A stretch of DNA of 31,454 nt from Lentihominibacter excrementipullorum (GCA_018713975.1 DVOB01000068.1:1-31454), one strand, 5' to 3'. Positions 15,531-23,693 are shown, counted from the stretch's first letter. Program-made: numbers and translations. Notes: a model not told the origin generated them from the letters alone.

Positions 15531-15721
15531 AGGAGACAAGACAGGCGGCGGAGTTTTACGCAGGCTTGACGGATGAGGAGAGAGAGGATCTGACAGAGGC
15601 CATAGCTGAGCATATATTCTTCCTGGATGAGGAGCTCCAGAAGAAGGTGGTGGAGCTGCTGGGGACAGTGGACAGCGGTCTGGGGGCGGAGATCATGAAA
15701 AGAAACAACTTTACAATATAA
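15527..15721 (+). CDS. Stand-alone catalase-related domain protein
   Basis: This 64-residue protein starts at GTG 15527, which overlaps the stop of the preceding gene (GTGA); AGGTGG lies six bases upstream. The sequence QAAEFYAGLTDEEREDLTEA followed by IAEHIFFLDEELQKKVVELL and VDSGLGAEIMKR matches the small helical catalase-related (immune-responsive) domain that normally forms the C-terminus of a catalase. Here it is a separate chain in the next reading frame. Either the ancestral gene was split by a frameshift and kept as a coupled pair, or the parts are translated separately by design. Its likely partner is the upstream catalase-fold protein. Confidence 0.7.
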   Translation: MKETRQAAEFYAGLTDEEREDLTEAIAEHIFFLDEELQKKVVELLGTVDSGLGAEIMKRNNFTI

Positions 15722-15738
15722 CAGGCCATATGTATTAT
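15710..15738 (+). promoter_or_regulatory. Sigma-A promoter of dgt
   Basis: TTTACA (15710-15715), 17 bases, TATTAT (15733-15738); each hexamer is 5/6. It overlaps the end of the catalase-related gene and would start RNA about 15 bases before the dgt ATG, so the leader is short. Confidence 0.55.
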
Positions 15739-15761
15739 TATATTAGAATATGGAGGAGTAT

Positions 15762-16760
15762 ATGATAAATAGGTCTGATATAGAGAAAAGAGAGTTCCGG
15801 GATCTGACATCATATGCCGCCAAGGCCGCGGAAAGCAGGGGAAGGAAGATACCGGAAGAAAAATGCGCTATAAGGACGGACTTTCAGAGGGACAGGGACA
15901 GGATAATACATTCCAAAGCTTTCAGGAGATTGATGCACAAGACGCAGGTGTTCCTGGCTCCGGAAGGCGATCATTACAGGACGAGGCTGACGCACACCAT
16001 AGAAGTATCCCAGATAGCCAGGACGATAGCCAGGGGAGCGGGACTCAATGAGGATCTGACGGAGGCCATAGCCATGGGGCATGACCTGGGGCATACGCCC
16101 TTCGGCCACAGCGGCGAGGCGGTGCTCAATGAGATATATCCGGGCGGTTTCAGGCATAATGTCCAGAGCCTGAGAGTAGTGGACGTTCTGGAGTCAGGTT
16201 CCTCCGGCAGACGGGGCATGAATCTGACTTTTGAAGTGAGGGATGGCATACTTAATCATACAGGAGCGACGATGCCGATCACCGCGGAAGGCCAGGTCGT
16301 AAAGACCAGCGACAGGATAGCTTATATAAATCACGACATCGATGACGCCATCAGGAGTGGGATAATAACGGCGGAAGATCTGCCGGAGGAAAGCATCGCT
16401 GTACTGGGAGATACTCATAAGAAGAGGATCGATACCCTCGTGAAAGATATGATAGAAAACAGCTTCGACAGGCCTACGGCACAATTGAGCAGAGAAAAGG
16501 CCGACGCTATGAACAGGCTGCGGGCATATATGTTCGAAAAAGTTTACCATAACCGTCAGGTCAAAAAGGCGGAGGACATAGAGAAGATAAGGAACGTGAT
16601 AGTTTCACTGTACAGATACTTCATGGAAAGACCCGATGCGCTTCCTGAGGATCTGAGGGCGATGGAAGGTGAATTCAGTCATCAGGAACTGGTGAAAGAC
16701 CATATAGCAGGTATGACCGACAGATACGCTCTGGGGCTCTATGAAGAACTTTTTTTGTGA
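15762..16760 (+). CDS. dgt: dGTPase-like HD-domain triphosphohydrolase
   Basis: This 332-residue HD-superfamily enzyme has the first metal His in HRTRLTHTIEVSQIARTIAR, the HD pair in MGHDLGHTPFGHSGE, and a later Asp in YINHDIDDAI. It resembles deoxyguanosinetriphosphate triphosphohydrolases, which remove triphosphate from dGTP and related dNTPs. The length fits the short Gram-positive form. GGAGG lies five bases before ATG 15762; ATG 15750 is upstream of that ribosome site and is rejected. The order dgt-dnaG-rpoD is conserved in Clostridia. A role in dNTP balance near primase is inference. Confidence 0.92.
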   Translation: MINRSDIEKREFRDLTSYAAKAAESRGRKIPEEKCAIRTDFQRDRDRIIHSKAFRRLMHKTQVFLAPEGDHYRTRLTHTIEVSQIARTIARGAGLNEDLTEAIAMGHDLGHTPFGHSGEAVLNEIYPGGFRHNVQSLRVVDVLESGSSGRRGMNLTFEVRDGILNHTGATMPITAEGQVVKTSDRIAYINHDIDDAIRSGIITAEDLPEESIAVLGDTHKKRIDTLVKDMIENSFDRPTAQLSREKADAMNRLRAYMFEKVYHNRQVKKAEDIEKIRNVIVSLYRYFMERPDALPEDLRAMEGEFSHQELVKDHIAGMTDRYALGLYEELFL

Positions 16761-16872
16761 AAAAAAGCAATATTGCAGGCAAAAAACAAATTTTTTTGTG
16801 GTGGAAAAAAGGAAAACGCGGGCTTTTGTCGTATATATAAAGTAAAGGTTGTTTTTATCAGGAGTGACGGAG

Positions 16873-18624
16873 TTGAGCGCGAATAATCAGACTAATATAG
16901 TTGACGAGATAAAAAGCAGGTGTAATATCGTTGATATCATTGGCAGAGTGGTTCCGCTGAAAAGAGCAGGGAGCAATTACAAGGGGATATGCCCCTTTCA
17001 TAACGAAAAGACACCTTCTTTTGTTGTTTCCGAGGCAAAACAGATATTCACGTGTTTCGGATGCGGAGCCACCGGAGACGTGCTCGAGTTCGTCAAGCGC
17101 TATTACAACCTGGATTTCAGAGGTGCTGTGGAGATGCTGGCTAAGGAGTATGGCATCAGTTTAGAAGGCGCTTTTCAGGACAAGAGGGACAACGGAGAGC
17201 TTTACGAGATAAACCGTCAGGCCGCCAGATTTTTTTTCAAAGGAATGCGGGAGAGGGCCAATCCGGGATATACATACATGAAAGACCGGGGGATATCCGA
17301 GGATATCCTCAACAAGTTCGGCATAGGGTATGCCGACAGCAGCTGGGACAGCTTGTACCTGTTCCTAAAATCCCAGGGCGTGTCCGACGGGAAGATGCTG
17401 GAGCTGGGGCTGATCTCAAAGGGAAGGAACGGGTATTACGATAAATTCAGGAGCAGGGTCATCTTTCCCATCATAGACGCCAGGGAAAAGGTGATCGGGT
17501 TCGGCGGAAGGATAGTAGGCGATGGAGAACCTAAATATCTCAATTCTCAGGAGTCGGACGTATTCAAGAAGAAATACAACCTCTACGGTCTCAATCTGAC
17601 GGGGGCGGAAGTGAGAAAGCAGGATTCCATAATCCTGGTGGAAGGGTACATGGATGTGGTGTCTCTGTATCAGGCAGGTGTGAGGAATGTGTCCGCCTCT
17701 CTGGGGACAGCCCTTACGGAAAGCCAGGTCAAGCTGATAAAGCGTTATACCAGGAATGTGATATTGTCCTACGACGCCGACCAGGCAGGGCAGAAGGCAG
17801 CTATGCGGGGCCTTGACATACTCTATGGTGAGAACTGTGTCGCCAGAGTCCTGAAGGTCACCGACGGAAAAGACCCGGACGAGTTCATAAAGAAGAACGG
17901 CAGGAAGGCGTTCCTCCAGCTGGCGGACGAAGCGCTGCCCTACGGTGATTTCAAGCTGGGTTATCTGCGGCAGCAGTACGACCTGGAGGACAGTCAGCAG
18001 CGGATAGCTTACACTGAGGCAGCAGTAGATATCCTCAGAGGAATGAAGCCGGTGGAGGCCGATATATACATAAGAAAGCTGGCTGAAGAGACAGGGATCT
18101 CCGAGGGAGCTATAAGATTTGAGTATTCAGGCAATAATATCATGGAAAAGGGATACGGCAGACCTGGCGGAACCGTTGAAAACACTAAATCCGAAGGTCG
18201 CGAGTCGGATGATGTCCCGCTGGTGGAAAAGGATCTGATAAAGTTGATGCTGCTGGACTCAGCCTTTATCCGACTTCCGGAGGATGTGGAGGAGGAAGCT
18301 TTCAGAAGCAGCGCCGGCAGGAACATATACAGGTGCATAGCGTCTGCTGCGAAAGATGGTTCGGTAGAGCCGCAGGAGATCCGTGAAATGCTGGATGAAG
18401 AGGATATCGGGCTGTTCGATGAGATAGAGCGGAAGGTGGTGCCTGCGGGGAAAGAACGTCACATGTTCGAGGACTGTATCGCCAAGATACGGAAGGAAAT
18501 GCTGCATCGCCAGGAGAAGGAGCTGATGATGCGGCTGTCTCTGGCGGACGAAGAGGAAAATCACGATGAAATAGAAGCGTTGATGAAGCAGCTCATACAG
18601 ATACAGAAGGAATTGAAGAATTAA
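16873..18624 (+). CDS. dnaG: DNA primase DnaG
   Basis: This is a 583-residue primase. The N-terminal zinc domain has CPFHNEKTPSF and CFGCGATG (CHC2 type). The catalytic TOPRIM core has ILVEGYMDVVSL, the acidic YDADQAG and DGKDPDEF. The C-terminal helicase-binding part (about 430-583) is diverged and charged. It makes RNA primers at the replication fork. I choose TTG 16873 because AGGAG (16860-16864) lies eight bases before it and the protein then begins just before the conserved VDEIKSRCNIVDIIG; GTG 16864 and TTG 16849 overlap or precede the ribosome site. It is followed after 13 bases by rpoD, the classical macromolecular synthesis operon. Confidence 0.96.
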   Translation: MSANNQTNIVDEIKSRCNIVDIIGRVVPLKRAGSNYKGICPFHNEKTPSFVVSEAKQIFTCFGCGATGDVLEFVKRYYNLDFRGAVEMLAKEYGISLEGAFQDKRDNGELYEINRQAARFFFKGMRERANPGYTYMKDRGISEDILNKFGIGYADSSWDSLYLFLKSQGVSDGKMLELGLISKGRNGYYDKFRSRVIFPIIDAREKVIGFGGRIVGDGEPKYLNSQESDVFKKKYNLYGLNLTGAEVRKQDSIILVEGYMDVVSLYQAGVRNVSASLGTALTESQVKLIKRYTRNVILSYDADQAGQKAAMRGLDILYGENCVARVLKVTDGKDPDEFIKKNGRKAFLQLADEALPYGDFKLGYLRQQYDLEDSQQRIAYTEAAVDILRGMKPVEADIYIRKLAEETGISEGAIRFEYSGNNIMEKGYGRPGGTVENTKSEGRESDDVPLVEKDLIKLMLLDSAFIRLPEDVEEEAFRSSAGRNIYRCIASAAKDGSVEPQEIREMLDEEDIGLFDEIERKVVPAGKERHMFEDCIAKIRKEMLHRQEKELMMRLSLADEEENHDEIEALMKQLIQIQKELKN

Positions 18625-18637
18625 GGGGGCTTGGGAA

Positions 18638-19891
18638 ATGAAGGAAGAATTGAAGGATAAGATAATGACGAAACCTATCGAAGAAAATGAAAAGCTGGAA
18701 AAAGAGAACGGTCTCTCTTCCATGAATGAACAGGGAGAAGGCGGGATACTGGATGAGGAAACTAAGAATCAGATAATAAACGATCTGGCTGAAAAGGCGG
18801 CAGCCAATGGCAAGAAGATGCTCACCTATACGGAGGTCTCAGACAGGCTGGGTGATATGGACATAGATAAGGATCAGATGGATGATATCTATGACAGCCT
18901 GATGAACAAGGGCATCGAAGTCAGCATGGAAAGCGAGCCTGACGACATCGAACTGATGGAGATGGATGATGAAGAGGTGGACGATCCGGAGGTGGAAGCT
19001 GTAATAGCTGAGAACCCCGATGCCAAGGAGATAGATCTGGAGTCCACCATTTCCAAGAGTATCGCTGTCGACGATCCGGTGCGTATGTATCTCAAAGAAA
19101 TAGGAAAAGTGCCTCTCCTTACAGCTCAGGAGGAGATAGACCTGGCCAAGAGGATGGAACAGGGAGACGAGTACGCCAAGCAGAAATTGTGCGAGGCGAA
19201 TCTGAGACTGGTGGTCAGCATCGCCAAGAAATACGTGGGAAGAGGAATGCTGTTCCTGGATCTGATACAGGAAGGCAACCTGGGACTTATCAAGGCGGTG
19301 GACAAGTTCGACTGGACTAAGGGATACAAGTTCAGCACTTACGCCACCTGGTGGATAAGGCAGGCCATAACCAGATCTATCGCTGACCAGGCCAGGACCA
19401 TCAGGATACCTGTCCATATGGTGGAGACTATCAACAAGCTGATAAGGGTATCAAGACAGCTGCTGCAGGAGGAAGGAAGAGAACCTACCCCTGATGAGAT
19501 AGCTGCAGAGATGGGGATATCGGTGGAAAAGGTGAGGGAGATACTGAAGATATCACAGGAGCCTGTTTCCCTGGAGACTCCTATCGGAGAGGAAGAGGAC
19601 AGCCATCTGGGAGACTTTATCCCTGACGACGACGCCCCGGCTCCTGCTGAGGCGGCAGCTTTCTCCATGCTGAAGGAACAGCTCGTAGATGTACTGGGGA
19701 CTCTTACCGAGAGAGAGCAGAAGGTGCTCAAGCTGAGATTCGGTCTGGAAGACGGCAGAGCCAGGACTCTGGAGGAAGTGGGGAAAAAATTCGATGTCAC
19801 CCGCGAAAGGATAAGGCAGATAGAGGCCAAGGCCCTCAGAAAGCTGAGACATCCGACCAGGAGCAAGAAACTGAAAGATTATCTGGAATAG
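18638..19891 (+). CDS. rpoD: Primary RNA polymerase sigma factor
   Basis: This 417-residue protein is a housekeeping sigma-70 factor. It has an acidic N-terminal region 1.1 (about 1-130), region 1.2 with DPVRMYLKEIGKVPLLT, and region 2 with the -10 binding segment KGYKFSTYATWWIRQAITR. Region 3 follows with RIPVHMVETINKL, and region 4 has the -35 helix-turn-helix TLEEVGKKFDVTRERIRQIE. AAGGGGG lies eight bases before the ATG. It is transcribed with dnaG. The promoters read elsewhere in this window as TTGACA/TATAAT-like would be its targets. Confidence 0.98.
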   Translation: MKEELKDKIMTKPIEENEKLEKENGLSSMNEQGEGGILDEETKNQIINDLAEKAAANGKKMLTYTEVSDRLGDMDIDKDQMDDIYDSLMNKGIEVSMESEPDDIELMEMDDEEVDDPEVEAVIAENPDAKEIDLESTISKSIAVDDPVRMYLKEIGKVPLLTAQEEIDLAKRMEQGDEYAKQKLCEANLRLVVSIAKKYVGRGMLFLDLIQEGNLGLIKAVDKFDWTKGYKFSTYATWWIRQAITRSIADQARTIRIPVHMVETINKLIRVSRQLLQEEGREPTPDEIAAEMGISVEKVREILKISQEPVSLETPIGEEEDSHLGDFIPDDDAPAPAEAAAFSMLKEQLVDVLGTLTEREQKVLKLRFGLEDGRARTLEEVGKKFDVTRERIRQIEAKALRKLRHPTRSKKLKDYLE

Positions 19892-19902
19892 AGCATAGAA
19901 CG

Positions 19903-20658
19903 ATGATGAATTTGAACGACAGATTACAAGCGATAGCAAACAGGATAGAAAAAGGCGAAACCATGGCTGATATCGGCACAGACCATGGTTTCTTGCCTAT
20001 ATATCTGGTAGAGGCGGGGATATCACCCAGGGCAGTGATGACCGACGTCAGCGGACCGTCACTGATGAAGGGAGAGCGGAATTGCAAAGAGCATCTCTCC
20101 GACAGCGAGGAAAAAATCGACTTCCGCATAGGTGACGGACTTTCCATACTGGAGCCGGCCGAAGTGGACGCAGTAGTCATCGCAGGGATGGGCGGGAAAC
20201 TGATTCGCGACATCATGAGCGGCGATATGGAGCTGACACGTTCCTTCGGCAAGTTCGTGCTGCAGCCTCGCATAAGACAGGGAGAGCTGAGAAAGTGGCT
20301 TCTGGAAAACGATTTCGCTATAATCCATGAGGATCTGGCGGAGGAAGGGGATCACATCTCAGAGATAATCACCGCTGTACCACGAAGGGACGGCGATGAC
20401 AGTCGGAGCGGCAACGGTCTTTGCATAACGGAGGAAACGGTGGAATCCGCTTACGGCGGCGATAAGGCTGCTGTGTTTTACGATGTGCCGCCGTGGATAA
20501 TGTCGTCTACAGGACCGGTAGAGGATTTCATCGAAAGAAATCTGGAGACGGAAAAGAAAAAGCTGGAAAATGTCATGCTTTCCAGGGAGCGTAACCACGC
20601 GCTGGAAAGCGACATCTGCGACAGCATTTATTATCTGAAAGGTCTGTTGGAGGGATGA
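19903..20658 (+). CDS. trmK: tRNA (adenine(22)-N1)-methyltransferase TrmK
   Basis: This 251-residue Rossmann-fold methyltransferase has the SAM-binding motif MADIGTDHGFLPIYLV, then VVIAGMGGKLIRDIM and LQPRIRQGELRKWLLEN, all typical of TrmK (YqfN). It methylates A22 in the D-loop of tRNAs. Its place between rpoD and the Nif3 gene is the same as in Bacillus, where sigA, yqfN and yqfO lie together. ATG 19903 and 19906 are adjacent and cannot be separated; the ribosome site is weak. The next gene starts three bases after its stop. Confidence 0.94.
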   Translation: MMNLNDRLQAIANRIEKGETMADIGTDHGFLPIYLVEAGISPRAVMTDVSGPSLMKGERNCKEHLSDSEEKIDFRIGDGLSILEPAEVDAVVIAGMGGKLIRDIMSGDMELTRSFGKFVLQPRIRQGELRKWLLENDFAIIHEDLAEEGDHISEIITAVPRRDGDDSRSGNGLCITEETVESAYGGDKAAVFYDVPPWIMSSTGPVEDFIERNLETEKKKLENVMLSRERNHALESDICDSIYYLKGLLEG

Positions 20659-20661
20659 AAG

Positions 20662-21504
20662 ATGGAAGATAACAAAAAAAAAGGCATAACGGTGACGGAG
20701 GTAGTGGAAGCGATAGAGGAGATAGCTCCTGTGAGCCTTCAGGAGTCGTGGGACAACAGCGGTCTCCTGATAGGGTTTGAGGACAGCTGCGTAGACAGAC
20801 TGCTGACATGCCTGGAGGTGGATATGAAGGTGGTGGACGAGGCTATACATCTTGGGGCAGGAATGATAGTGACTCATCATCCTCTGATCTTCGGCGGCAT
20901 CAAGAAGCTCCACGCGGGTGATCCTGACGATAAGGCCATGATGAAGCTGGTCAGCGGCGGGATCTCGGTCTATTCCTGCCACACGCCTTTTGACAAGGTA
21001 AAGGGCGGTAATAACGACATCATCGCCAGGATGTTGGGCCTCACTTCGGTCAGGAACCTGAAGGGTGAGCCTGTGTCCGCGGCGGCAAAAATGATAGAGA
21101 GGGCCGATGAAGCCGATATAGGCAGGATGGGAAAACTGAAAGAGGCAATGACGTGCAGACAGGTACTGGGTCTCGTTTCGGCTCAGATGGATATAAGCCT
21201 TCGCCAGCTGCGCTTCGTGGGAGATATGGATGAGGAGATAACGATGGTAGGCGTGTGTACAGGCGCAGGCGCTGATTTGATGGAAATGGCCGCGGCCTCG
21301 GGGTGCCAGATGTTCATCACAGGCGATGTGAAGTACCATGAGGCGAGATATGCTCTGGCTCATGGAATAGCTGTCATCGACGCGGGACATTACGGAACTG
21401 AGAAGTTCTTCGCGTCGGCCATGAAGGAGAAGCTGGAAAAGAAACTGGAAGGAGTCAGTATCGCGGCTTCAAAAATAAATCAAGAGCCTTTTACGATGCT
21501 GTAA
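20662..21504 (+). CDS. Nif3-like dinuclear metal centre hexameric protein
   Basis: This 280-residue protein of the Nif3/YqfO family has the metal ligands in IVTHHPLIFGG, YSCHTPFD and, near the C-terminus, DAGHYGTEK. At 280 residues it is the short form and lacks the PII-like insert that makes Bacillus YqfO about 370 residues. The family binds two metal ions; its role is unsettled, with GTP cyclohydrolase-like or tRNA-linked functions proposed. Conserved pairing with trmK suggests a link to tRNA modification. GGAGGG lies seven bases before the ATG. Confidence 0.93.
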   Translation: MEDNKKKGITVTEVVEAIEEIAPVSLQESWDNSGLLIGFEDSCVDRLLTCLEVDMKVVDEAIHLGAGMIVTHHPLIFGGIKKLHAGDPDDKAMMKLVSGGISVYSCHTPFDKVKGGNNDIIARMLGLTSVRNLKGEPVSAAAKMIERADEADIGRMGKLKEAMTCRQVLGLVSAQMDISLRQLRFVGDMDEEITMVGVCTGAGADLMEMAAASGCQMFITGDVKYHEARYALAHGIAVIDAGHYGTEKFFASAMKEKLEKKLEGVSIAASKINQEPFTML

Positions 21505-21530
21505 GAGATATTTTCCTGTGAAAAGACCGC

Positions 21531-21559
21531 TTTACAAAGAAATATATTTGTGGTATAAA
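21531..21559 (+). promoter_or_regulatory. Sigma-A promoter of rnpB
   Basis: TTTACA (21531-21536), exactly 17 bases, TATAAA (21554-21559). Transcription should begin near 21566, about 20 bases before the first RNase P helix. Confidence 0.8.
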
Positions 21560-21584
21560 TATTAACGTCATTATCATTAATTTT

Positions 21585-21931
21585 GGGGTAAGACTGGCAA
21601 TCGCGTATACCTTCGCGGTATATGAGGAAAGTCCGGGCTCCACAGGGCAGGGATGCCGGATAACGTCCGGCGTAGGTAACTATAGGGAAAGTGCAACAGA
21701 AACACACCGCCGAAACGGATCAAGCCGTGGCAAGGGTGAAATTGTGAGGTAAGAGCTCACAGAGACACATGGTAACATGCGTTTCGTGTAAACCCCATCC
21801 GGAGCAAGACCAAAATGGACGTGAAAAGCGGCTGCCCGTCGCTGTCCGGGAGGTAGGTCGCATGAGCCTGGCGGCAACGTCAGGCCAAGATAGATGATTG
21901 TCTGATACAGAACCCGGCTTATGTCTTACCC
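21585..21931 (+). ncRNA. rnpB: RNase P RNA
   Basis: This is the catalytic RNA that trims tRNA 5' leaders. Diagnostic conserved segments appear in order: GAGGAAAGTCCGGGCTCCAC near the 5' end, GTAGGTAAC, AGGGAAAGTGCAACAGAAA, GTAAACCCCATCCGGAGCA, GGAGGTAGGTCGC, and CAGAACCCGGCTTATGTC at the 3' end. The ends pair (GGGTAAGAC at 21586 with GTCTTACCC at 21923) to form helix P1, which sets the boundaries. The P-loop segment GGCTGCCCGT is present. The region from 21505 to 22019 holds no protein gene; apart from this RNA it contains only the two promoters. I see no terminator after it. Confidence 0.97.
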
Positions 21932-21972
21932 AAATATATATGATAAAAAGAAAAGAATTTGCAAATAATCTC

Positions 21973-22001
21973 TTGCAATAATCGGCGATTATGGTTATAA
22001 T
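21973..22001 (+). promoter_or_regulatory. Sigma-A promoter of tRNA-Leu
   Basis: TTGCAA (21973-21978), 17 bases, perfect TATAAT (21996-22001), 18 bases before the mature tRNA. Confidence 0.85.
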
Positions 22002-22019
22002 ATAAAGGTCGCTGGATAT

Positions 22020-22106
22020 GCGGATATGGCGGAATTGGCAGACGCGCACGGTTCAGGTCCGTGTGAAGGTTACTTCATGGGGGTTCGAATCCCTTTATCC
22101 GCACCA
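22020..22106 (+). tRNA. tRNA-Leu, anticodon CAG
   Basis: The acceptor stem GCGGATA (22020-22026) pairs with TATCCGC (22096-22102), followed by A and an encoded CCA. The anticodon arm is CACGG-TTCAGGT-CCGTG, with anticodon CAG for the codon CUG, which is abundant in this window. The T arm contains GGTTCGAATCC. A long variable arm (GAAGG...CTTC type) marks it as a class II tRNA. It has its own promoter and a strong terminator. Confidence 0.97.
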
Positions 22107-22129
22107 GATCAAGGAACAATCTTCAATAC

Positions 22130-22160
22130 AAAACAGCCTTCCGATTTGGAAGGCTGTTTT
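22130..22160 (+). terminator. Intrinsic terminator after tRNA-Leu
   Basis: A perfect 13-bp stem, AAAACAGCCTTCC (22130-22142) with GGAAGGCTGTTTT (22148-22160), has a 5-base loop and T-rich ends. Confidence 0.95.
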
Positions 22161-22228
22161 GTTTGTAAGACGGCATGGTGTCAGTGGCCGGCTATGGCCA
22201 AAATTGATTTCCTAATCTACGGTCGATA

Positions 22229-22237
22229 TGTTATAAT
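22229..22237 (+). promoter_or_regulatory. Extended -10 promoter of the DUF368 gene
   Basis: TGTTATAAT is a perfect -10 with the upstream TG. The -35 region is weak, which extended -10 promoters tolerate. RNA would start near 22245, giving a leader of about 180 bases. Confidence 0.65.
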
Positions 22238-22244
22238 ATAGACT

Positions 22245-22423
22245 TGTAAGAGAACCTTAACGTATGTGGGAATTTGCAAGATGGCCTGTTGGAGTTATCG
22301 ACAGGCGCCTAAGACCGGCATCGGAGAGAGGGTAATGCAGATTTTCAAGGCGGATGCCGTGAAGATTTGCATTTTTTCTTGTCGACACATTCATATCATG
22401 AGCGAAGAGGAGAGGACAGAGAA
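22245..22423 (+). promoter_or_regulatory. Riboswitch-like leader of the DUF368 gene
   Basis: The leader has an upstream folded part and an expression platform. The upstream part contains GCCTGTTG (22284-22291) with CGACAGGC (22299-22306). The platform is an intrinsic terminator at 22336-22377. A segment of the upstream part, CGGCATC (22316-22322), is complementary to GATGCCG (22353-22359) in the loop and 3' arm of the terminator, so pairing there would abolish the terminator. This is the classical two-state design. It does not carry the T-box GGTGGNACCGCG sequence, nor a class I can name. The ligand is unknown. The pairings are read directly; the switching is inference. Confidence 0.55.
22336..22377 (+). 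terminator. Leader terminator upstream of the DUF368 gene
   Basis: TGCAGATTTTCAAGGC (22336-22351) pairs with GCCGTGAAGATTTGCA (22356-22371): 16 positions, two G-U pairs, one mismatch and a 4-base loop, followed at once by six T. It lies 47 bases before the coding start and so is suited to attenuation. Confidence 0.75.
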
Positions 22424-23257
22424 TTGCAGGATAATCATAAAGAAGCAAAATTCAGCAACAATAATCCGTTAACGATAATAAAGGGGCTGGTAGTTGGAGG
22501 GACCATGCTGGTTCCCGGGGTCAGTGGAGGTTCCATGGCGATAATCCTTGGCATCTATGACGATCTTATCTACTCGGTAAGCTCCTTCATGAAGCATAAG
22601 GGTGCCAGCTTGAGGTTCCTGATACTTTTTTCGGCAGGGGGAATACTGGGAATGTTCCTGTTGTCCAGACCTATACTGTACCTGTTGGATGAATTCACGA
22701 TGCCCACGCTGTATTTCTTCATGGGTGCGGTGATAGGCAGTGTGCCTATGATATTCAGTAAATCGGAATTGAAGAAGTTTTCCATACGGGGACTTTTTTA
22801 CGTGATCGCAGGTATCGCGGTGGTAGTGGCTATTTCATTTATCCCGGCCAGTGGATCGGAGTCGTCTTTGGATGCTGATCTCACCGGTATGCTGTTCCTC
22901 GCTCTGGCGGGGTTCGTAGCGGCCATAGCCCTGGTGCTTCCGGGGATAAGTGTTTCATATCTGCTGCTCATAATGGGCCTTTACGACGAAACTGTCACTG
23001 CAATAAGTCAGGTGTATATGCCGTTCCTGCTGCCTCTGGGCATAGGACTGATACTGGGCATCGTTTTAACGACAAAGATACTGGAGAAGGCGATGACGGA
23101 GTTCCCTCAGCCTACATATCTGATGATACTGGGATTCGTACTGGGTTCTCTGGCTGAGGTTTTCCCGGGTATCCCTGCCGGGATGGAGATGATATCGTGC
23201 CTCATCGCATTGGCAGCAGGGACCGGTATAATACTGTTCATTTCAAGGAAATTCTAA
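22424..23257 (+). CDS. DUF368 family membrane protein, undecaprenyl-phosphate translocase type
   Basis: This 277-residue polytopic protein has about eight hydrophobic segments. The N-terminal GLVVGGTMLVPGVSGGSMAI and the internal repeat ALVLPGISVSYLLLIMGLYD are the paired signatures of DUF368. Members (named PopT in the literature I recall) recycle undecaprenyl phosphate across the membrane for cell-wall synthesis. I choose TTG 22424, with AGGAGAGGA about eight bases upstream; earlier in-frame TTG 22367 lies inside the leader terminator. An alternative start would change only the polar N-terminus. It sits behind a riboswitch-like leader and converges on mscL with a 28-base gap and no clear terminator. 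Confidence 0.88.
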   Translation: MQDNHKEAKFSNNNPLTIIKGLVVGGTMLVPGVSGGSMAIILGIYDDLIYSVSSFMKHKGASLRFLILFSAGGILGMFLLSRPILYLLDEFTMPTLYFFMGAVIGSVPMIFSKSELKKFSIRGLFYVIAGIAVVVAISFIPASGSESSLDADLTGMLFLALAGFVAAIALVLPGISVSYLLLIMGLYDETVTAISQVYMPFLLPLGIGLILGIVLTTKILEKAMTEFPQPTYLMILGFVLGSLAEVFPGIPAGMEMISCLIALAAGTGIILFISRKF

Positions 23258-23285
23258 AAAGATCCCGATCGAAGAGTAGCTGATA

Positions 23286-23693
23286 TCATGGAAGATATGA
23301 TGTGCAGTTAGGACAGCGGGTGGCTTCGATGGATATCTCGCTCTTGCAGTAAGGGCATTCCTTTGTGGTCGGAGCTTCTTCTTCCTTTGGCTTTTTTCCC
23401 AGGCTGGCCGCTTTGTTCATGAACTTTATCAGTGTGAACAGGACGAAGGCTACGATCAGGAAGTTGATGACCGCCATGATGAAGGAGCCGTATTTGAGGT
23501 CTACTCCGGCTATGCTGACTACCAGATCGCTGAAGTTGACGCGGACCAGAAGTCCGATTATAGGAGACAGGATGTCGTCTACGAGAGATGTGACGATAGC
23601 GGTGAAGGCCGCTCCGACGATGATACCTACGGCCATGTCCAGGACGTTGCCTCGCATGGCGAATTCTTTGAATTCATTTAAAAATTTTTTCAT
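23286..23693 (-). CDS. mscL: Large-conductance mechanosensitive channel with C-terminal zinc ribbon
   Basis: This 135-residue channel has the N-terminal MKKFLNEFKEFAMRGNVLDM, first helix VGIIVGAAFTAIVTSLVDDI and second helix FIMAVINFLIVAFVLFTLIK of MscL. It opens under membrane tension to release solutes during osmotic downshock. After the usual C-terminal helix there is an added CPYC-x12-CPNC zinc ribbon ending SYLP, which replaces the normal short tail. The start is set at the conserved MKKF, with AGGT upstream, instead of a longer 160-residue frame whose first 25 residues lack MscL character. It has its own promoter at 23746-23774. Confidence 0.95.
   Translation of the reverse strand: MKKFLNEFKEFAMRGNVLDMAVGIIVGAAFTAIVTSLVDDILSPIIGLLVRVNFSDLVVSIAGVDLKYGSFIMAVINFLIVAFVLFTLIKFMNKAASLGKKPKEEEAPTTKECPYCKSEISIEATRCPNCTSYLP

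Noticed and set aside
15440..15540. Programmed -1 frameshift joining the two catalase-like frames
   Set aside because: No slippery heptamer is visible near the overlap, while a good ribosome site six bases before the GTG supports independent, coupled translation. Not fully excluded.
22245..22377. T-box reading of the DUF368 leader, prompted by its terminator and the nearby tRNA gene
   Set aside because: The conserved T-box sequence and stem I specifier features are absent, and the regulated gene is not linked to aminoacylation.
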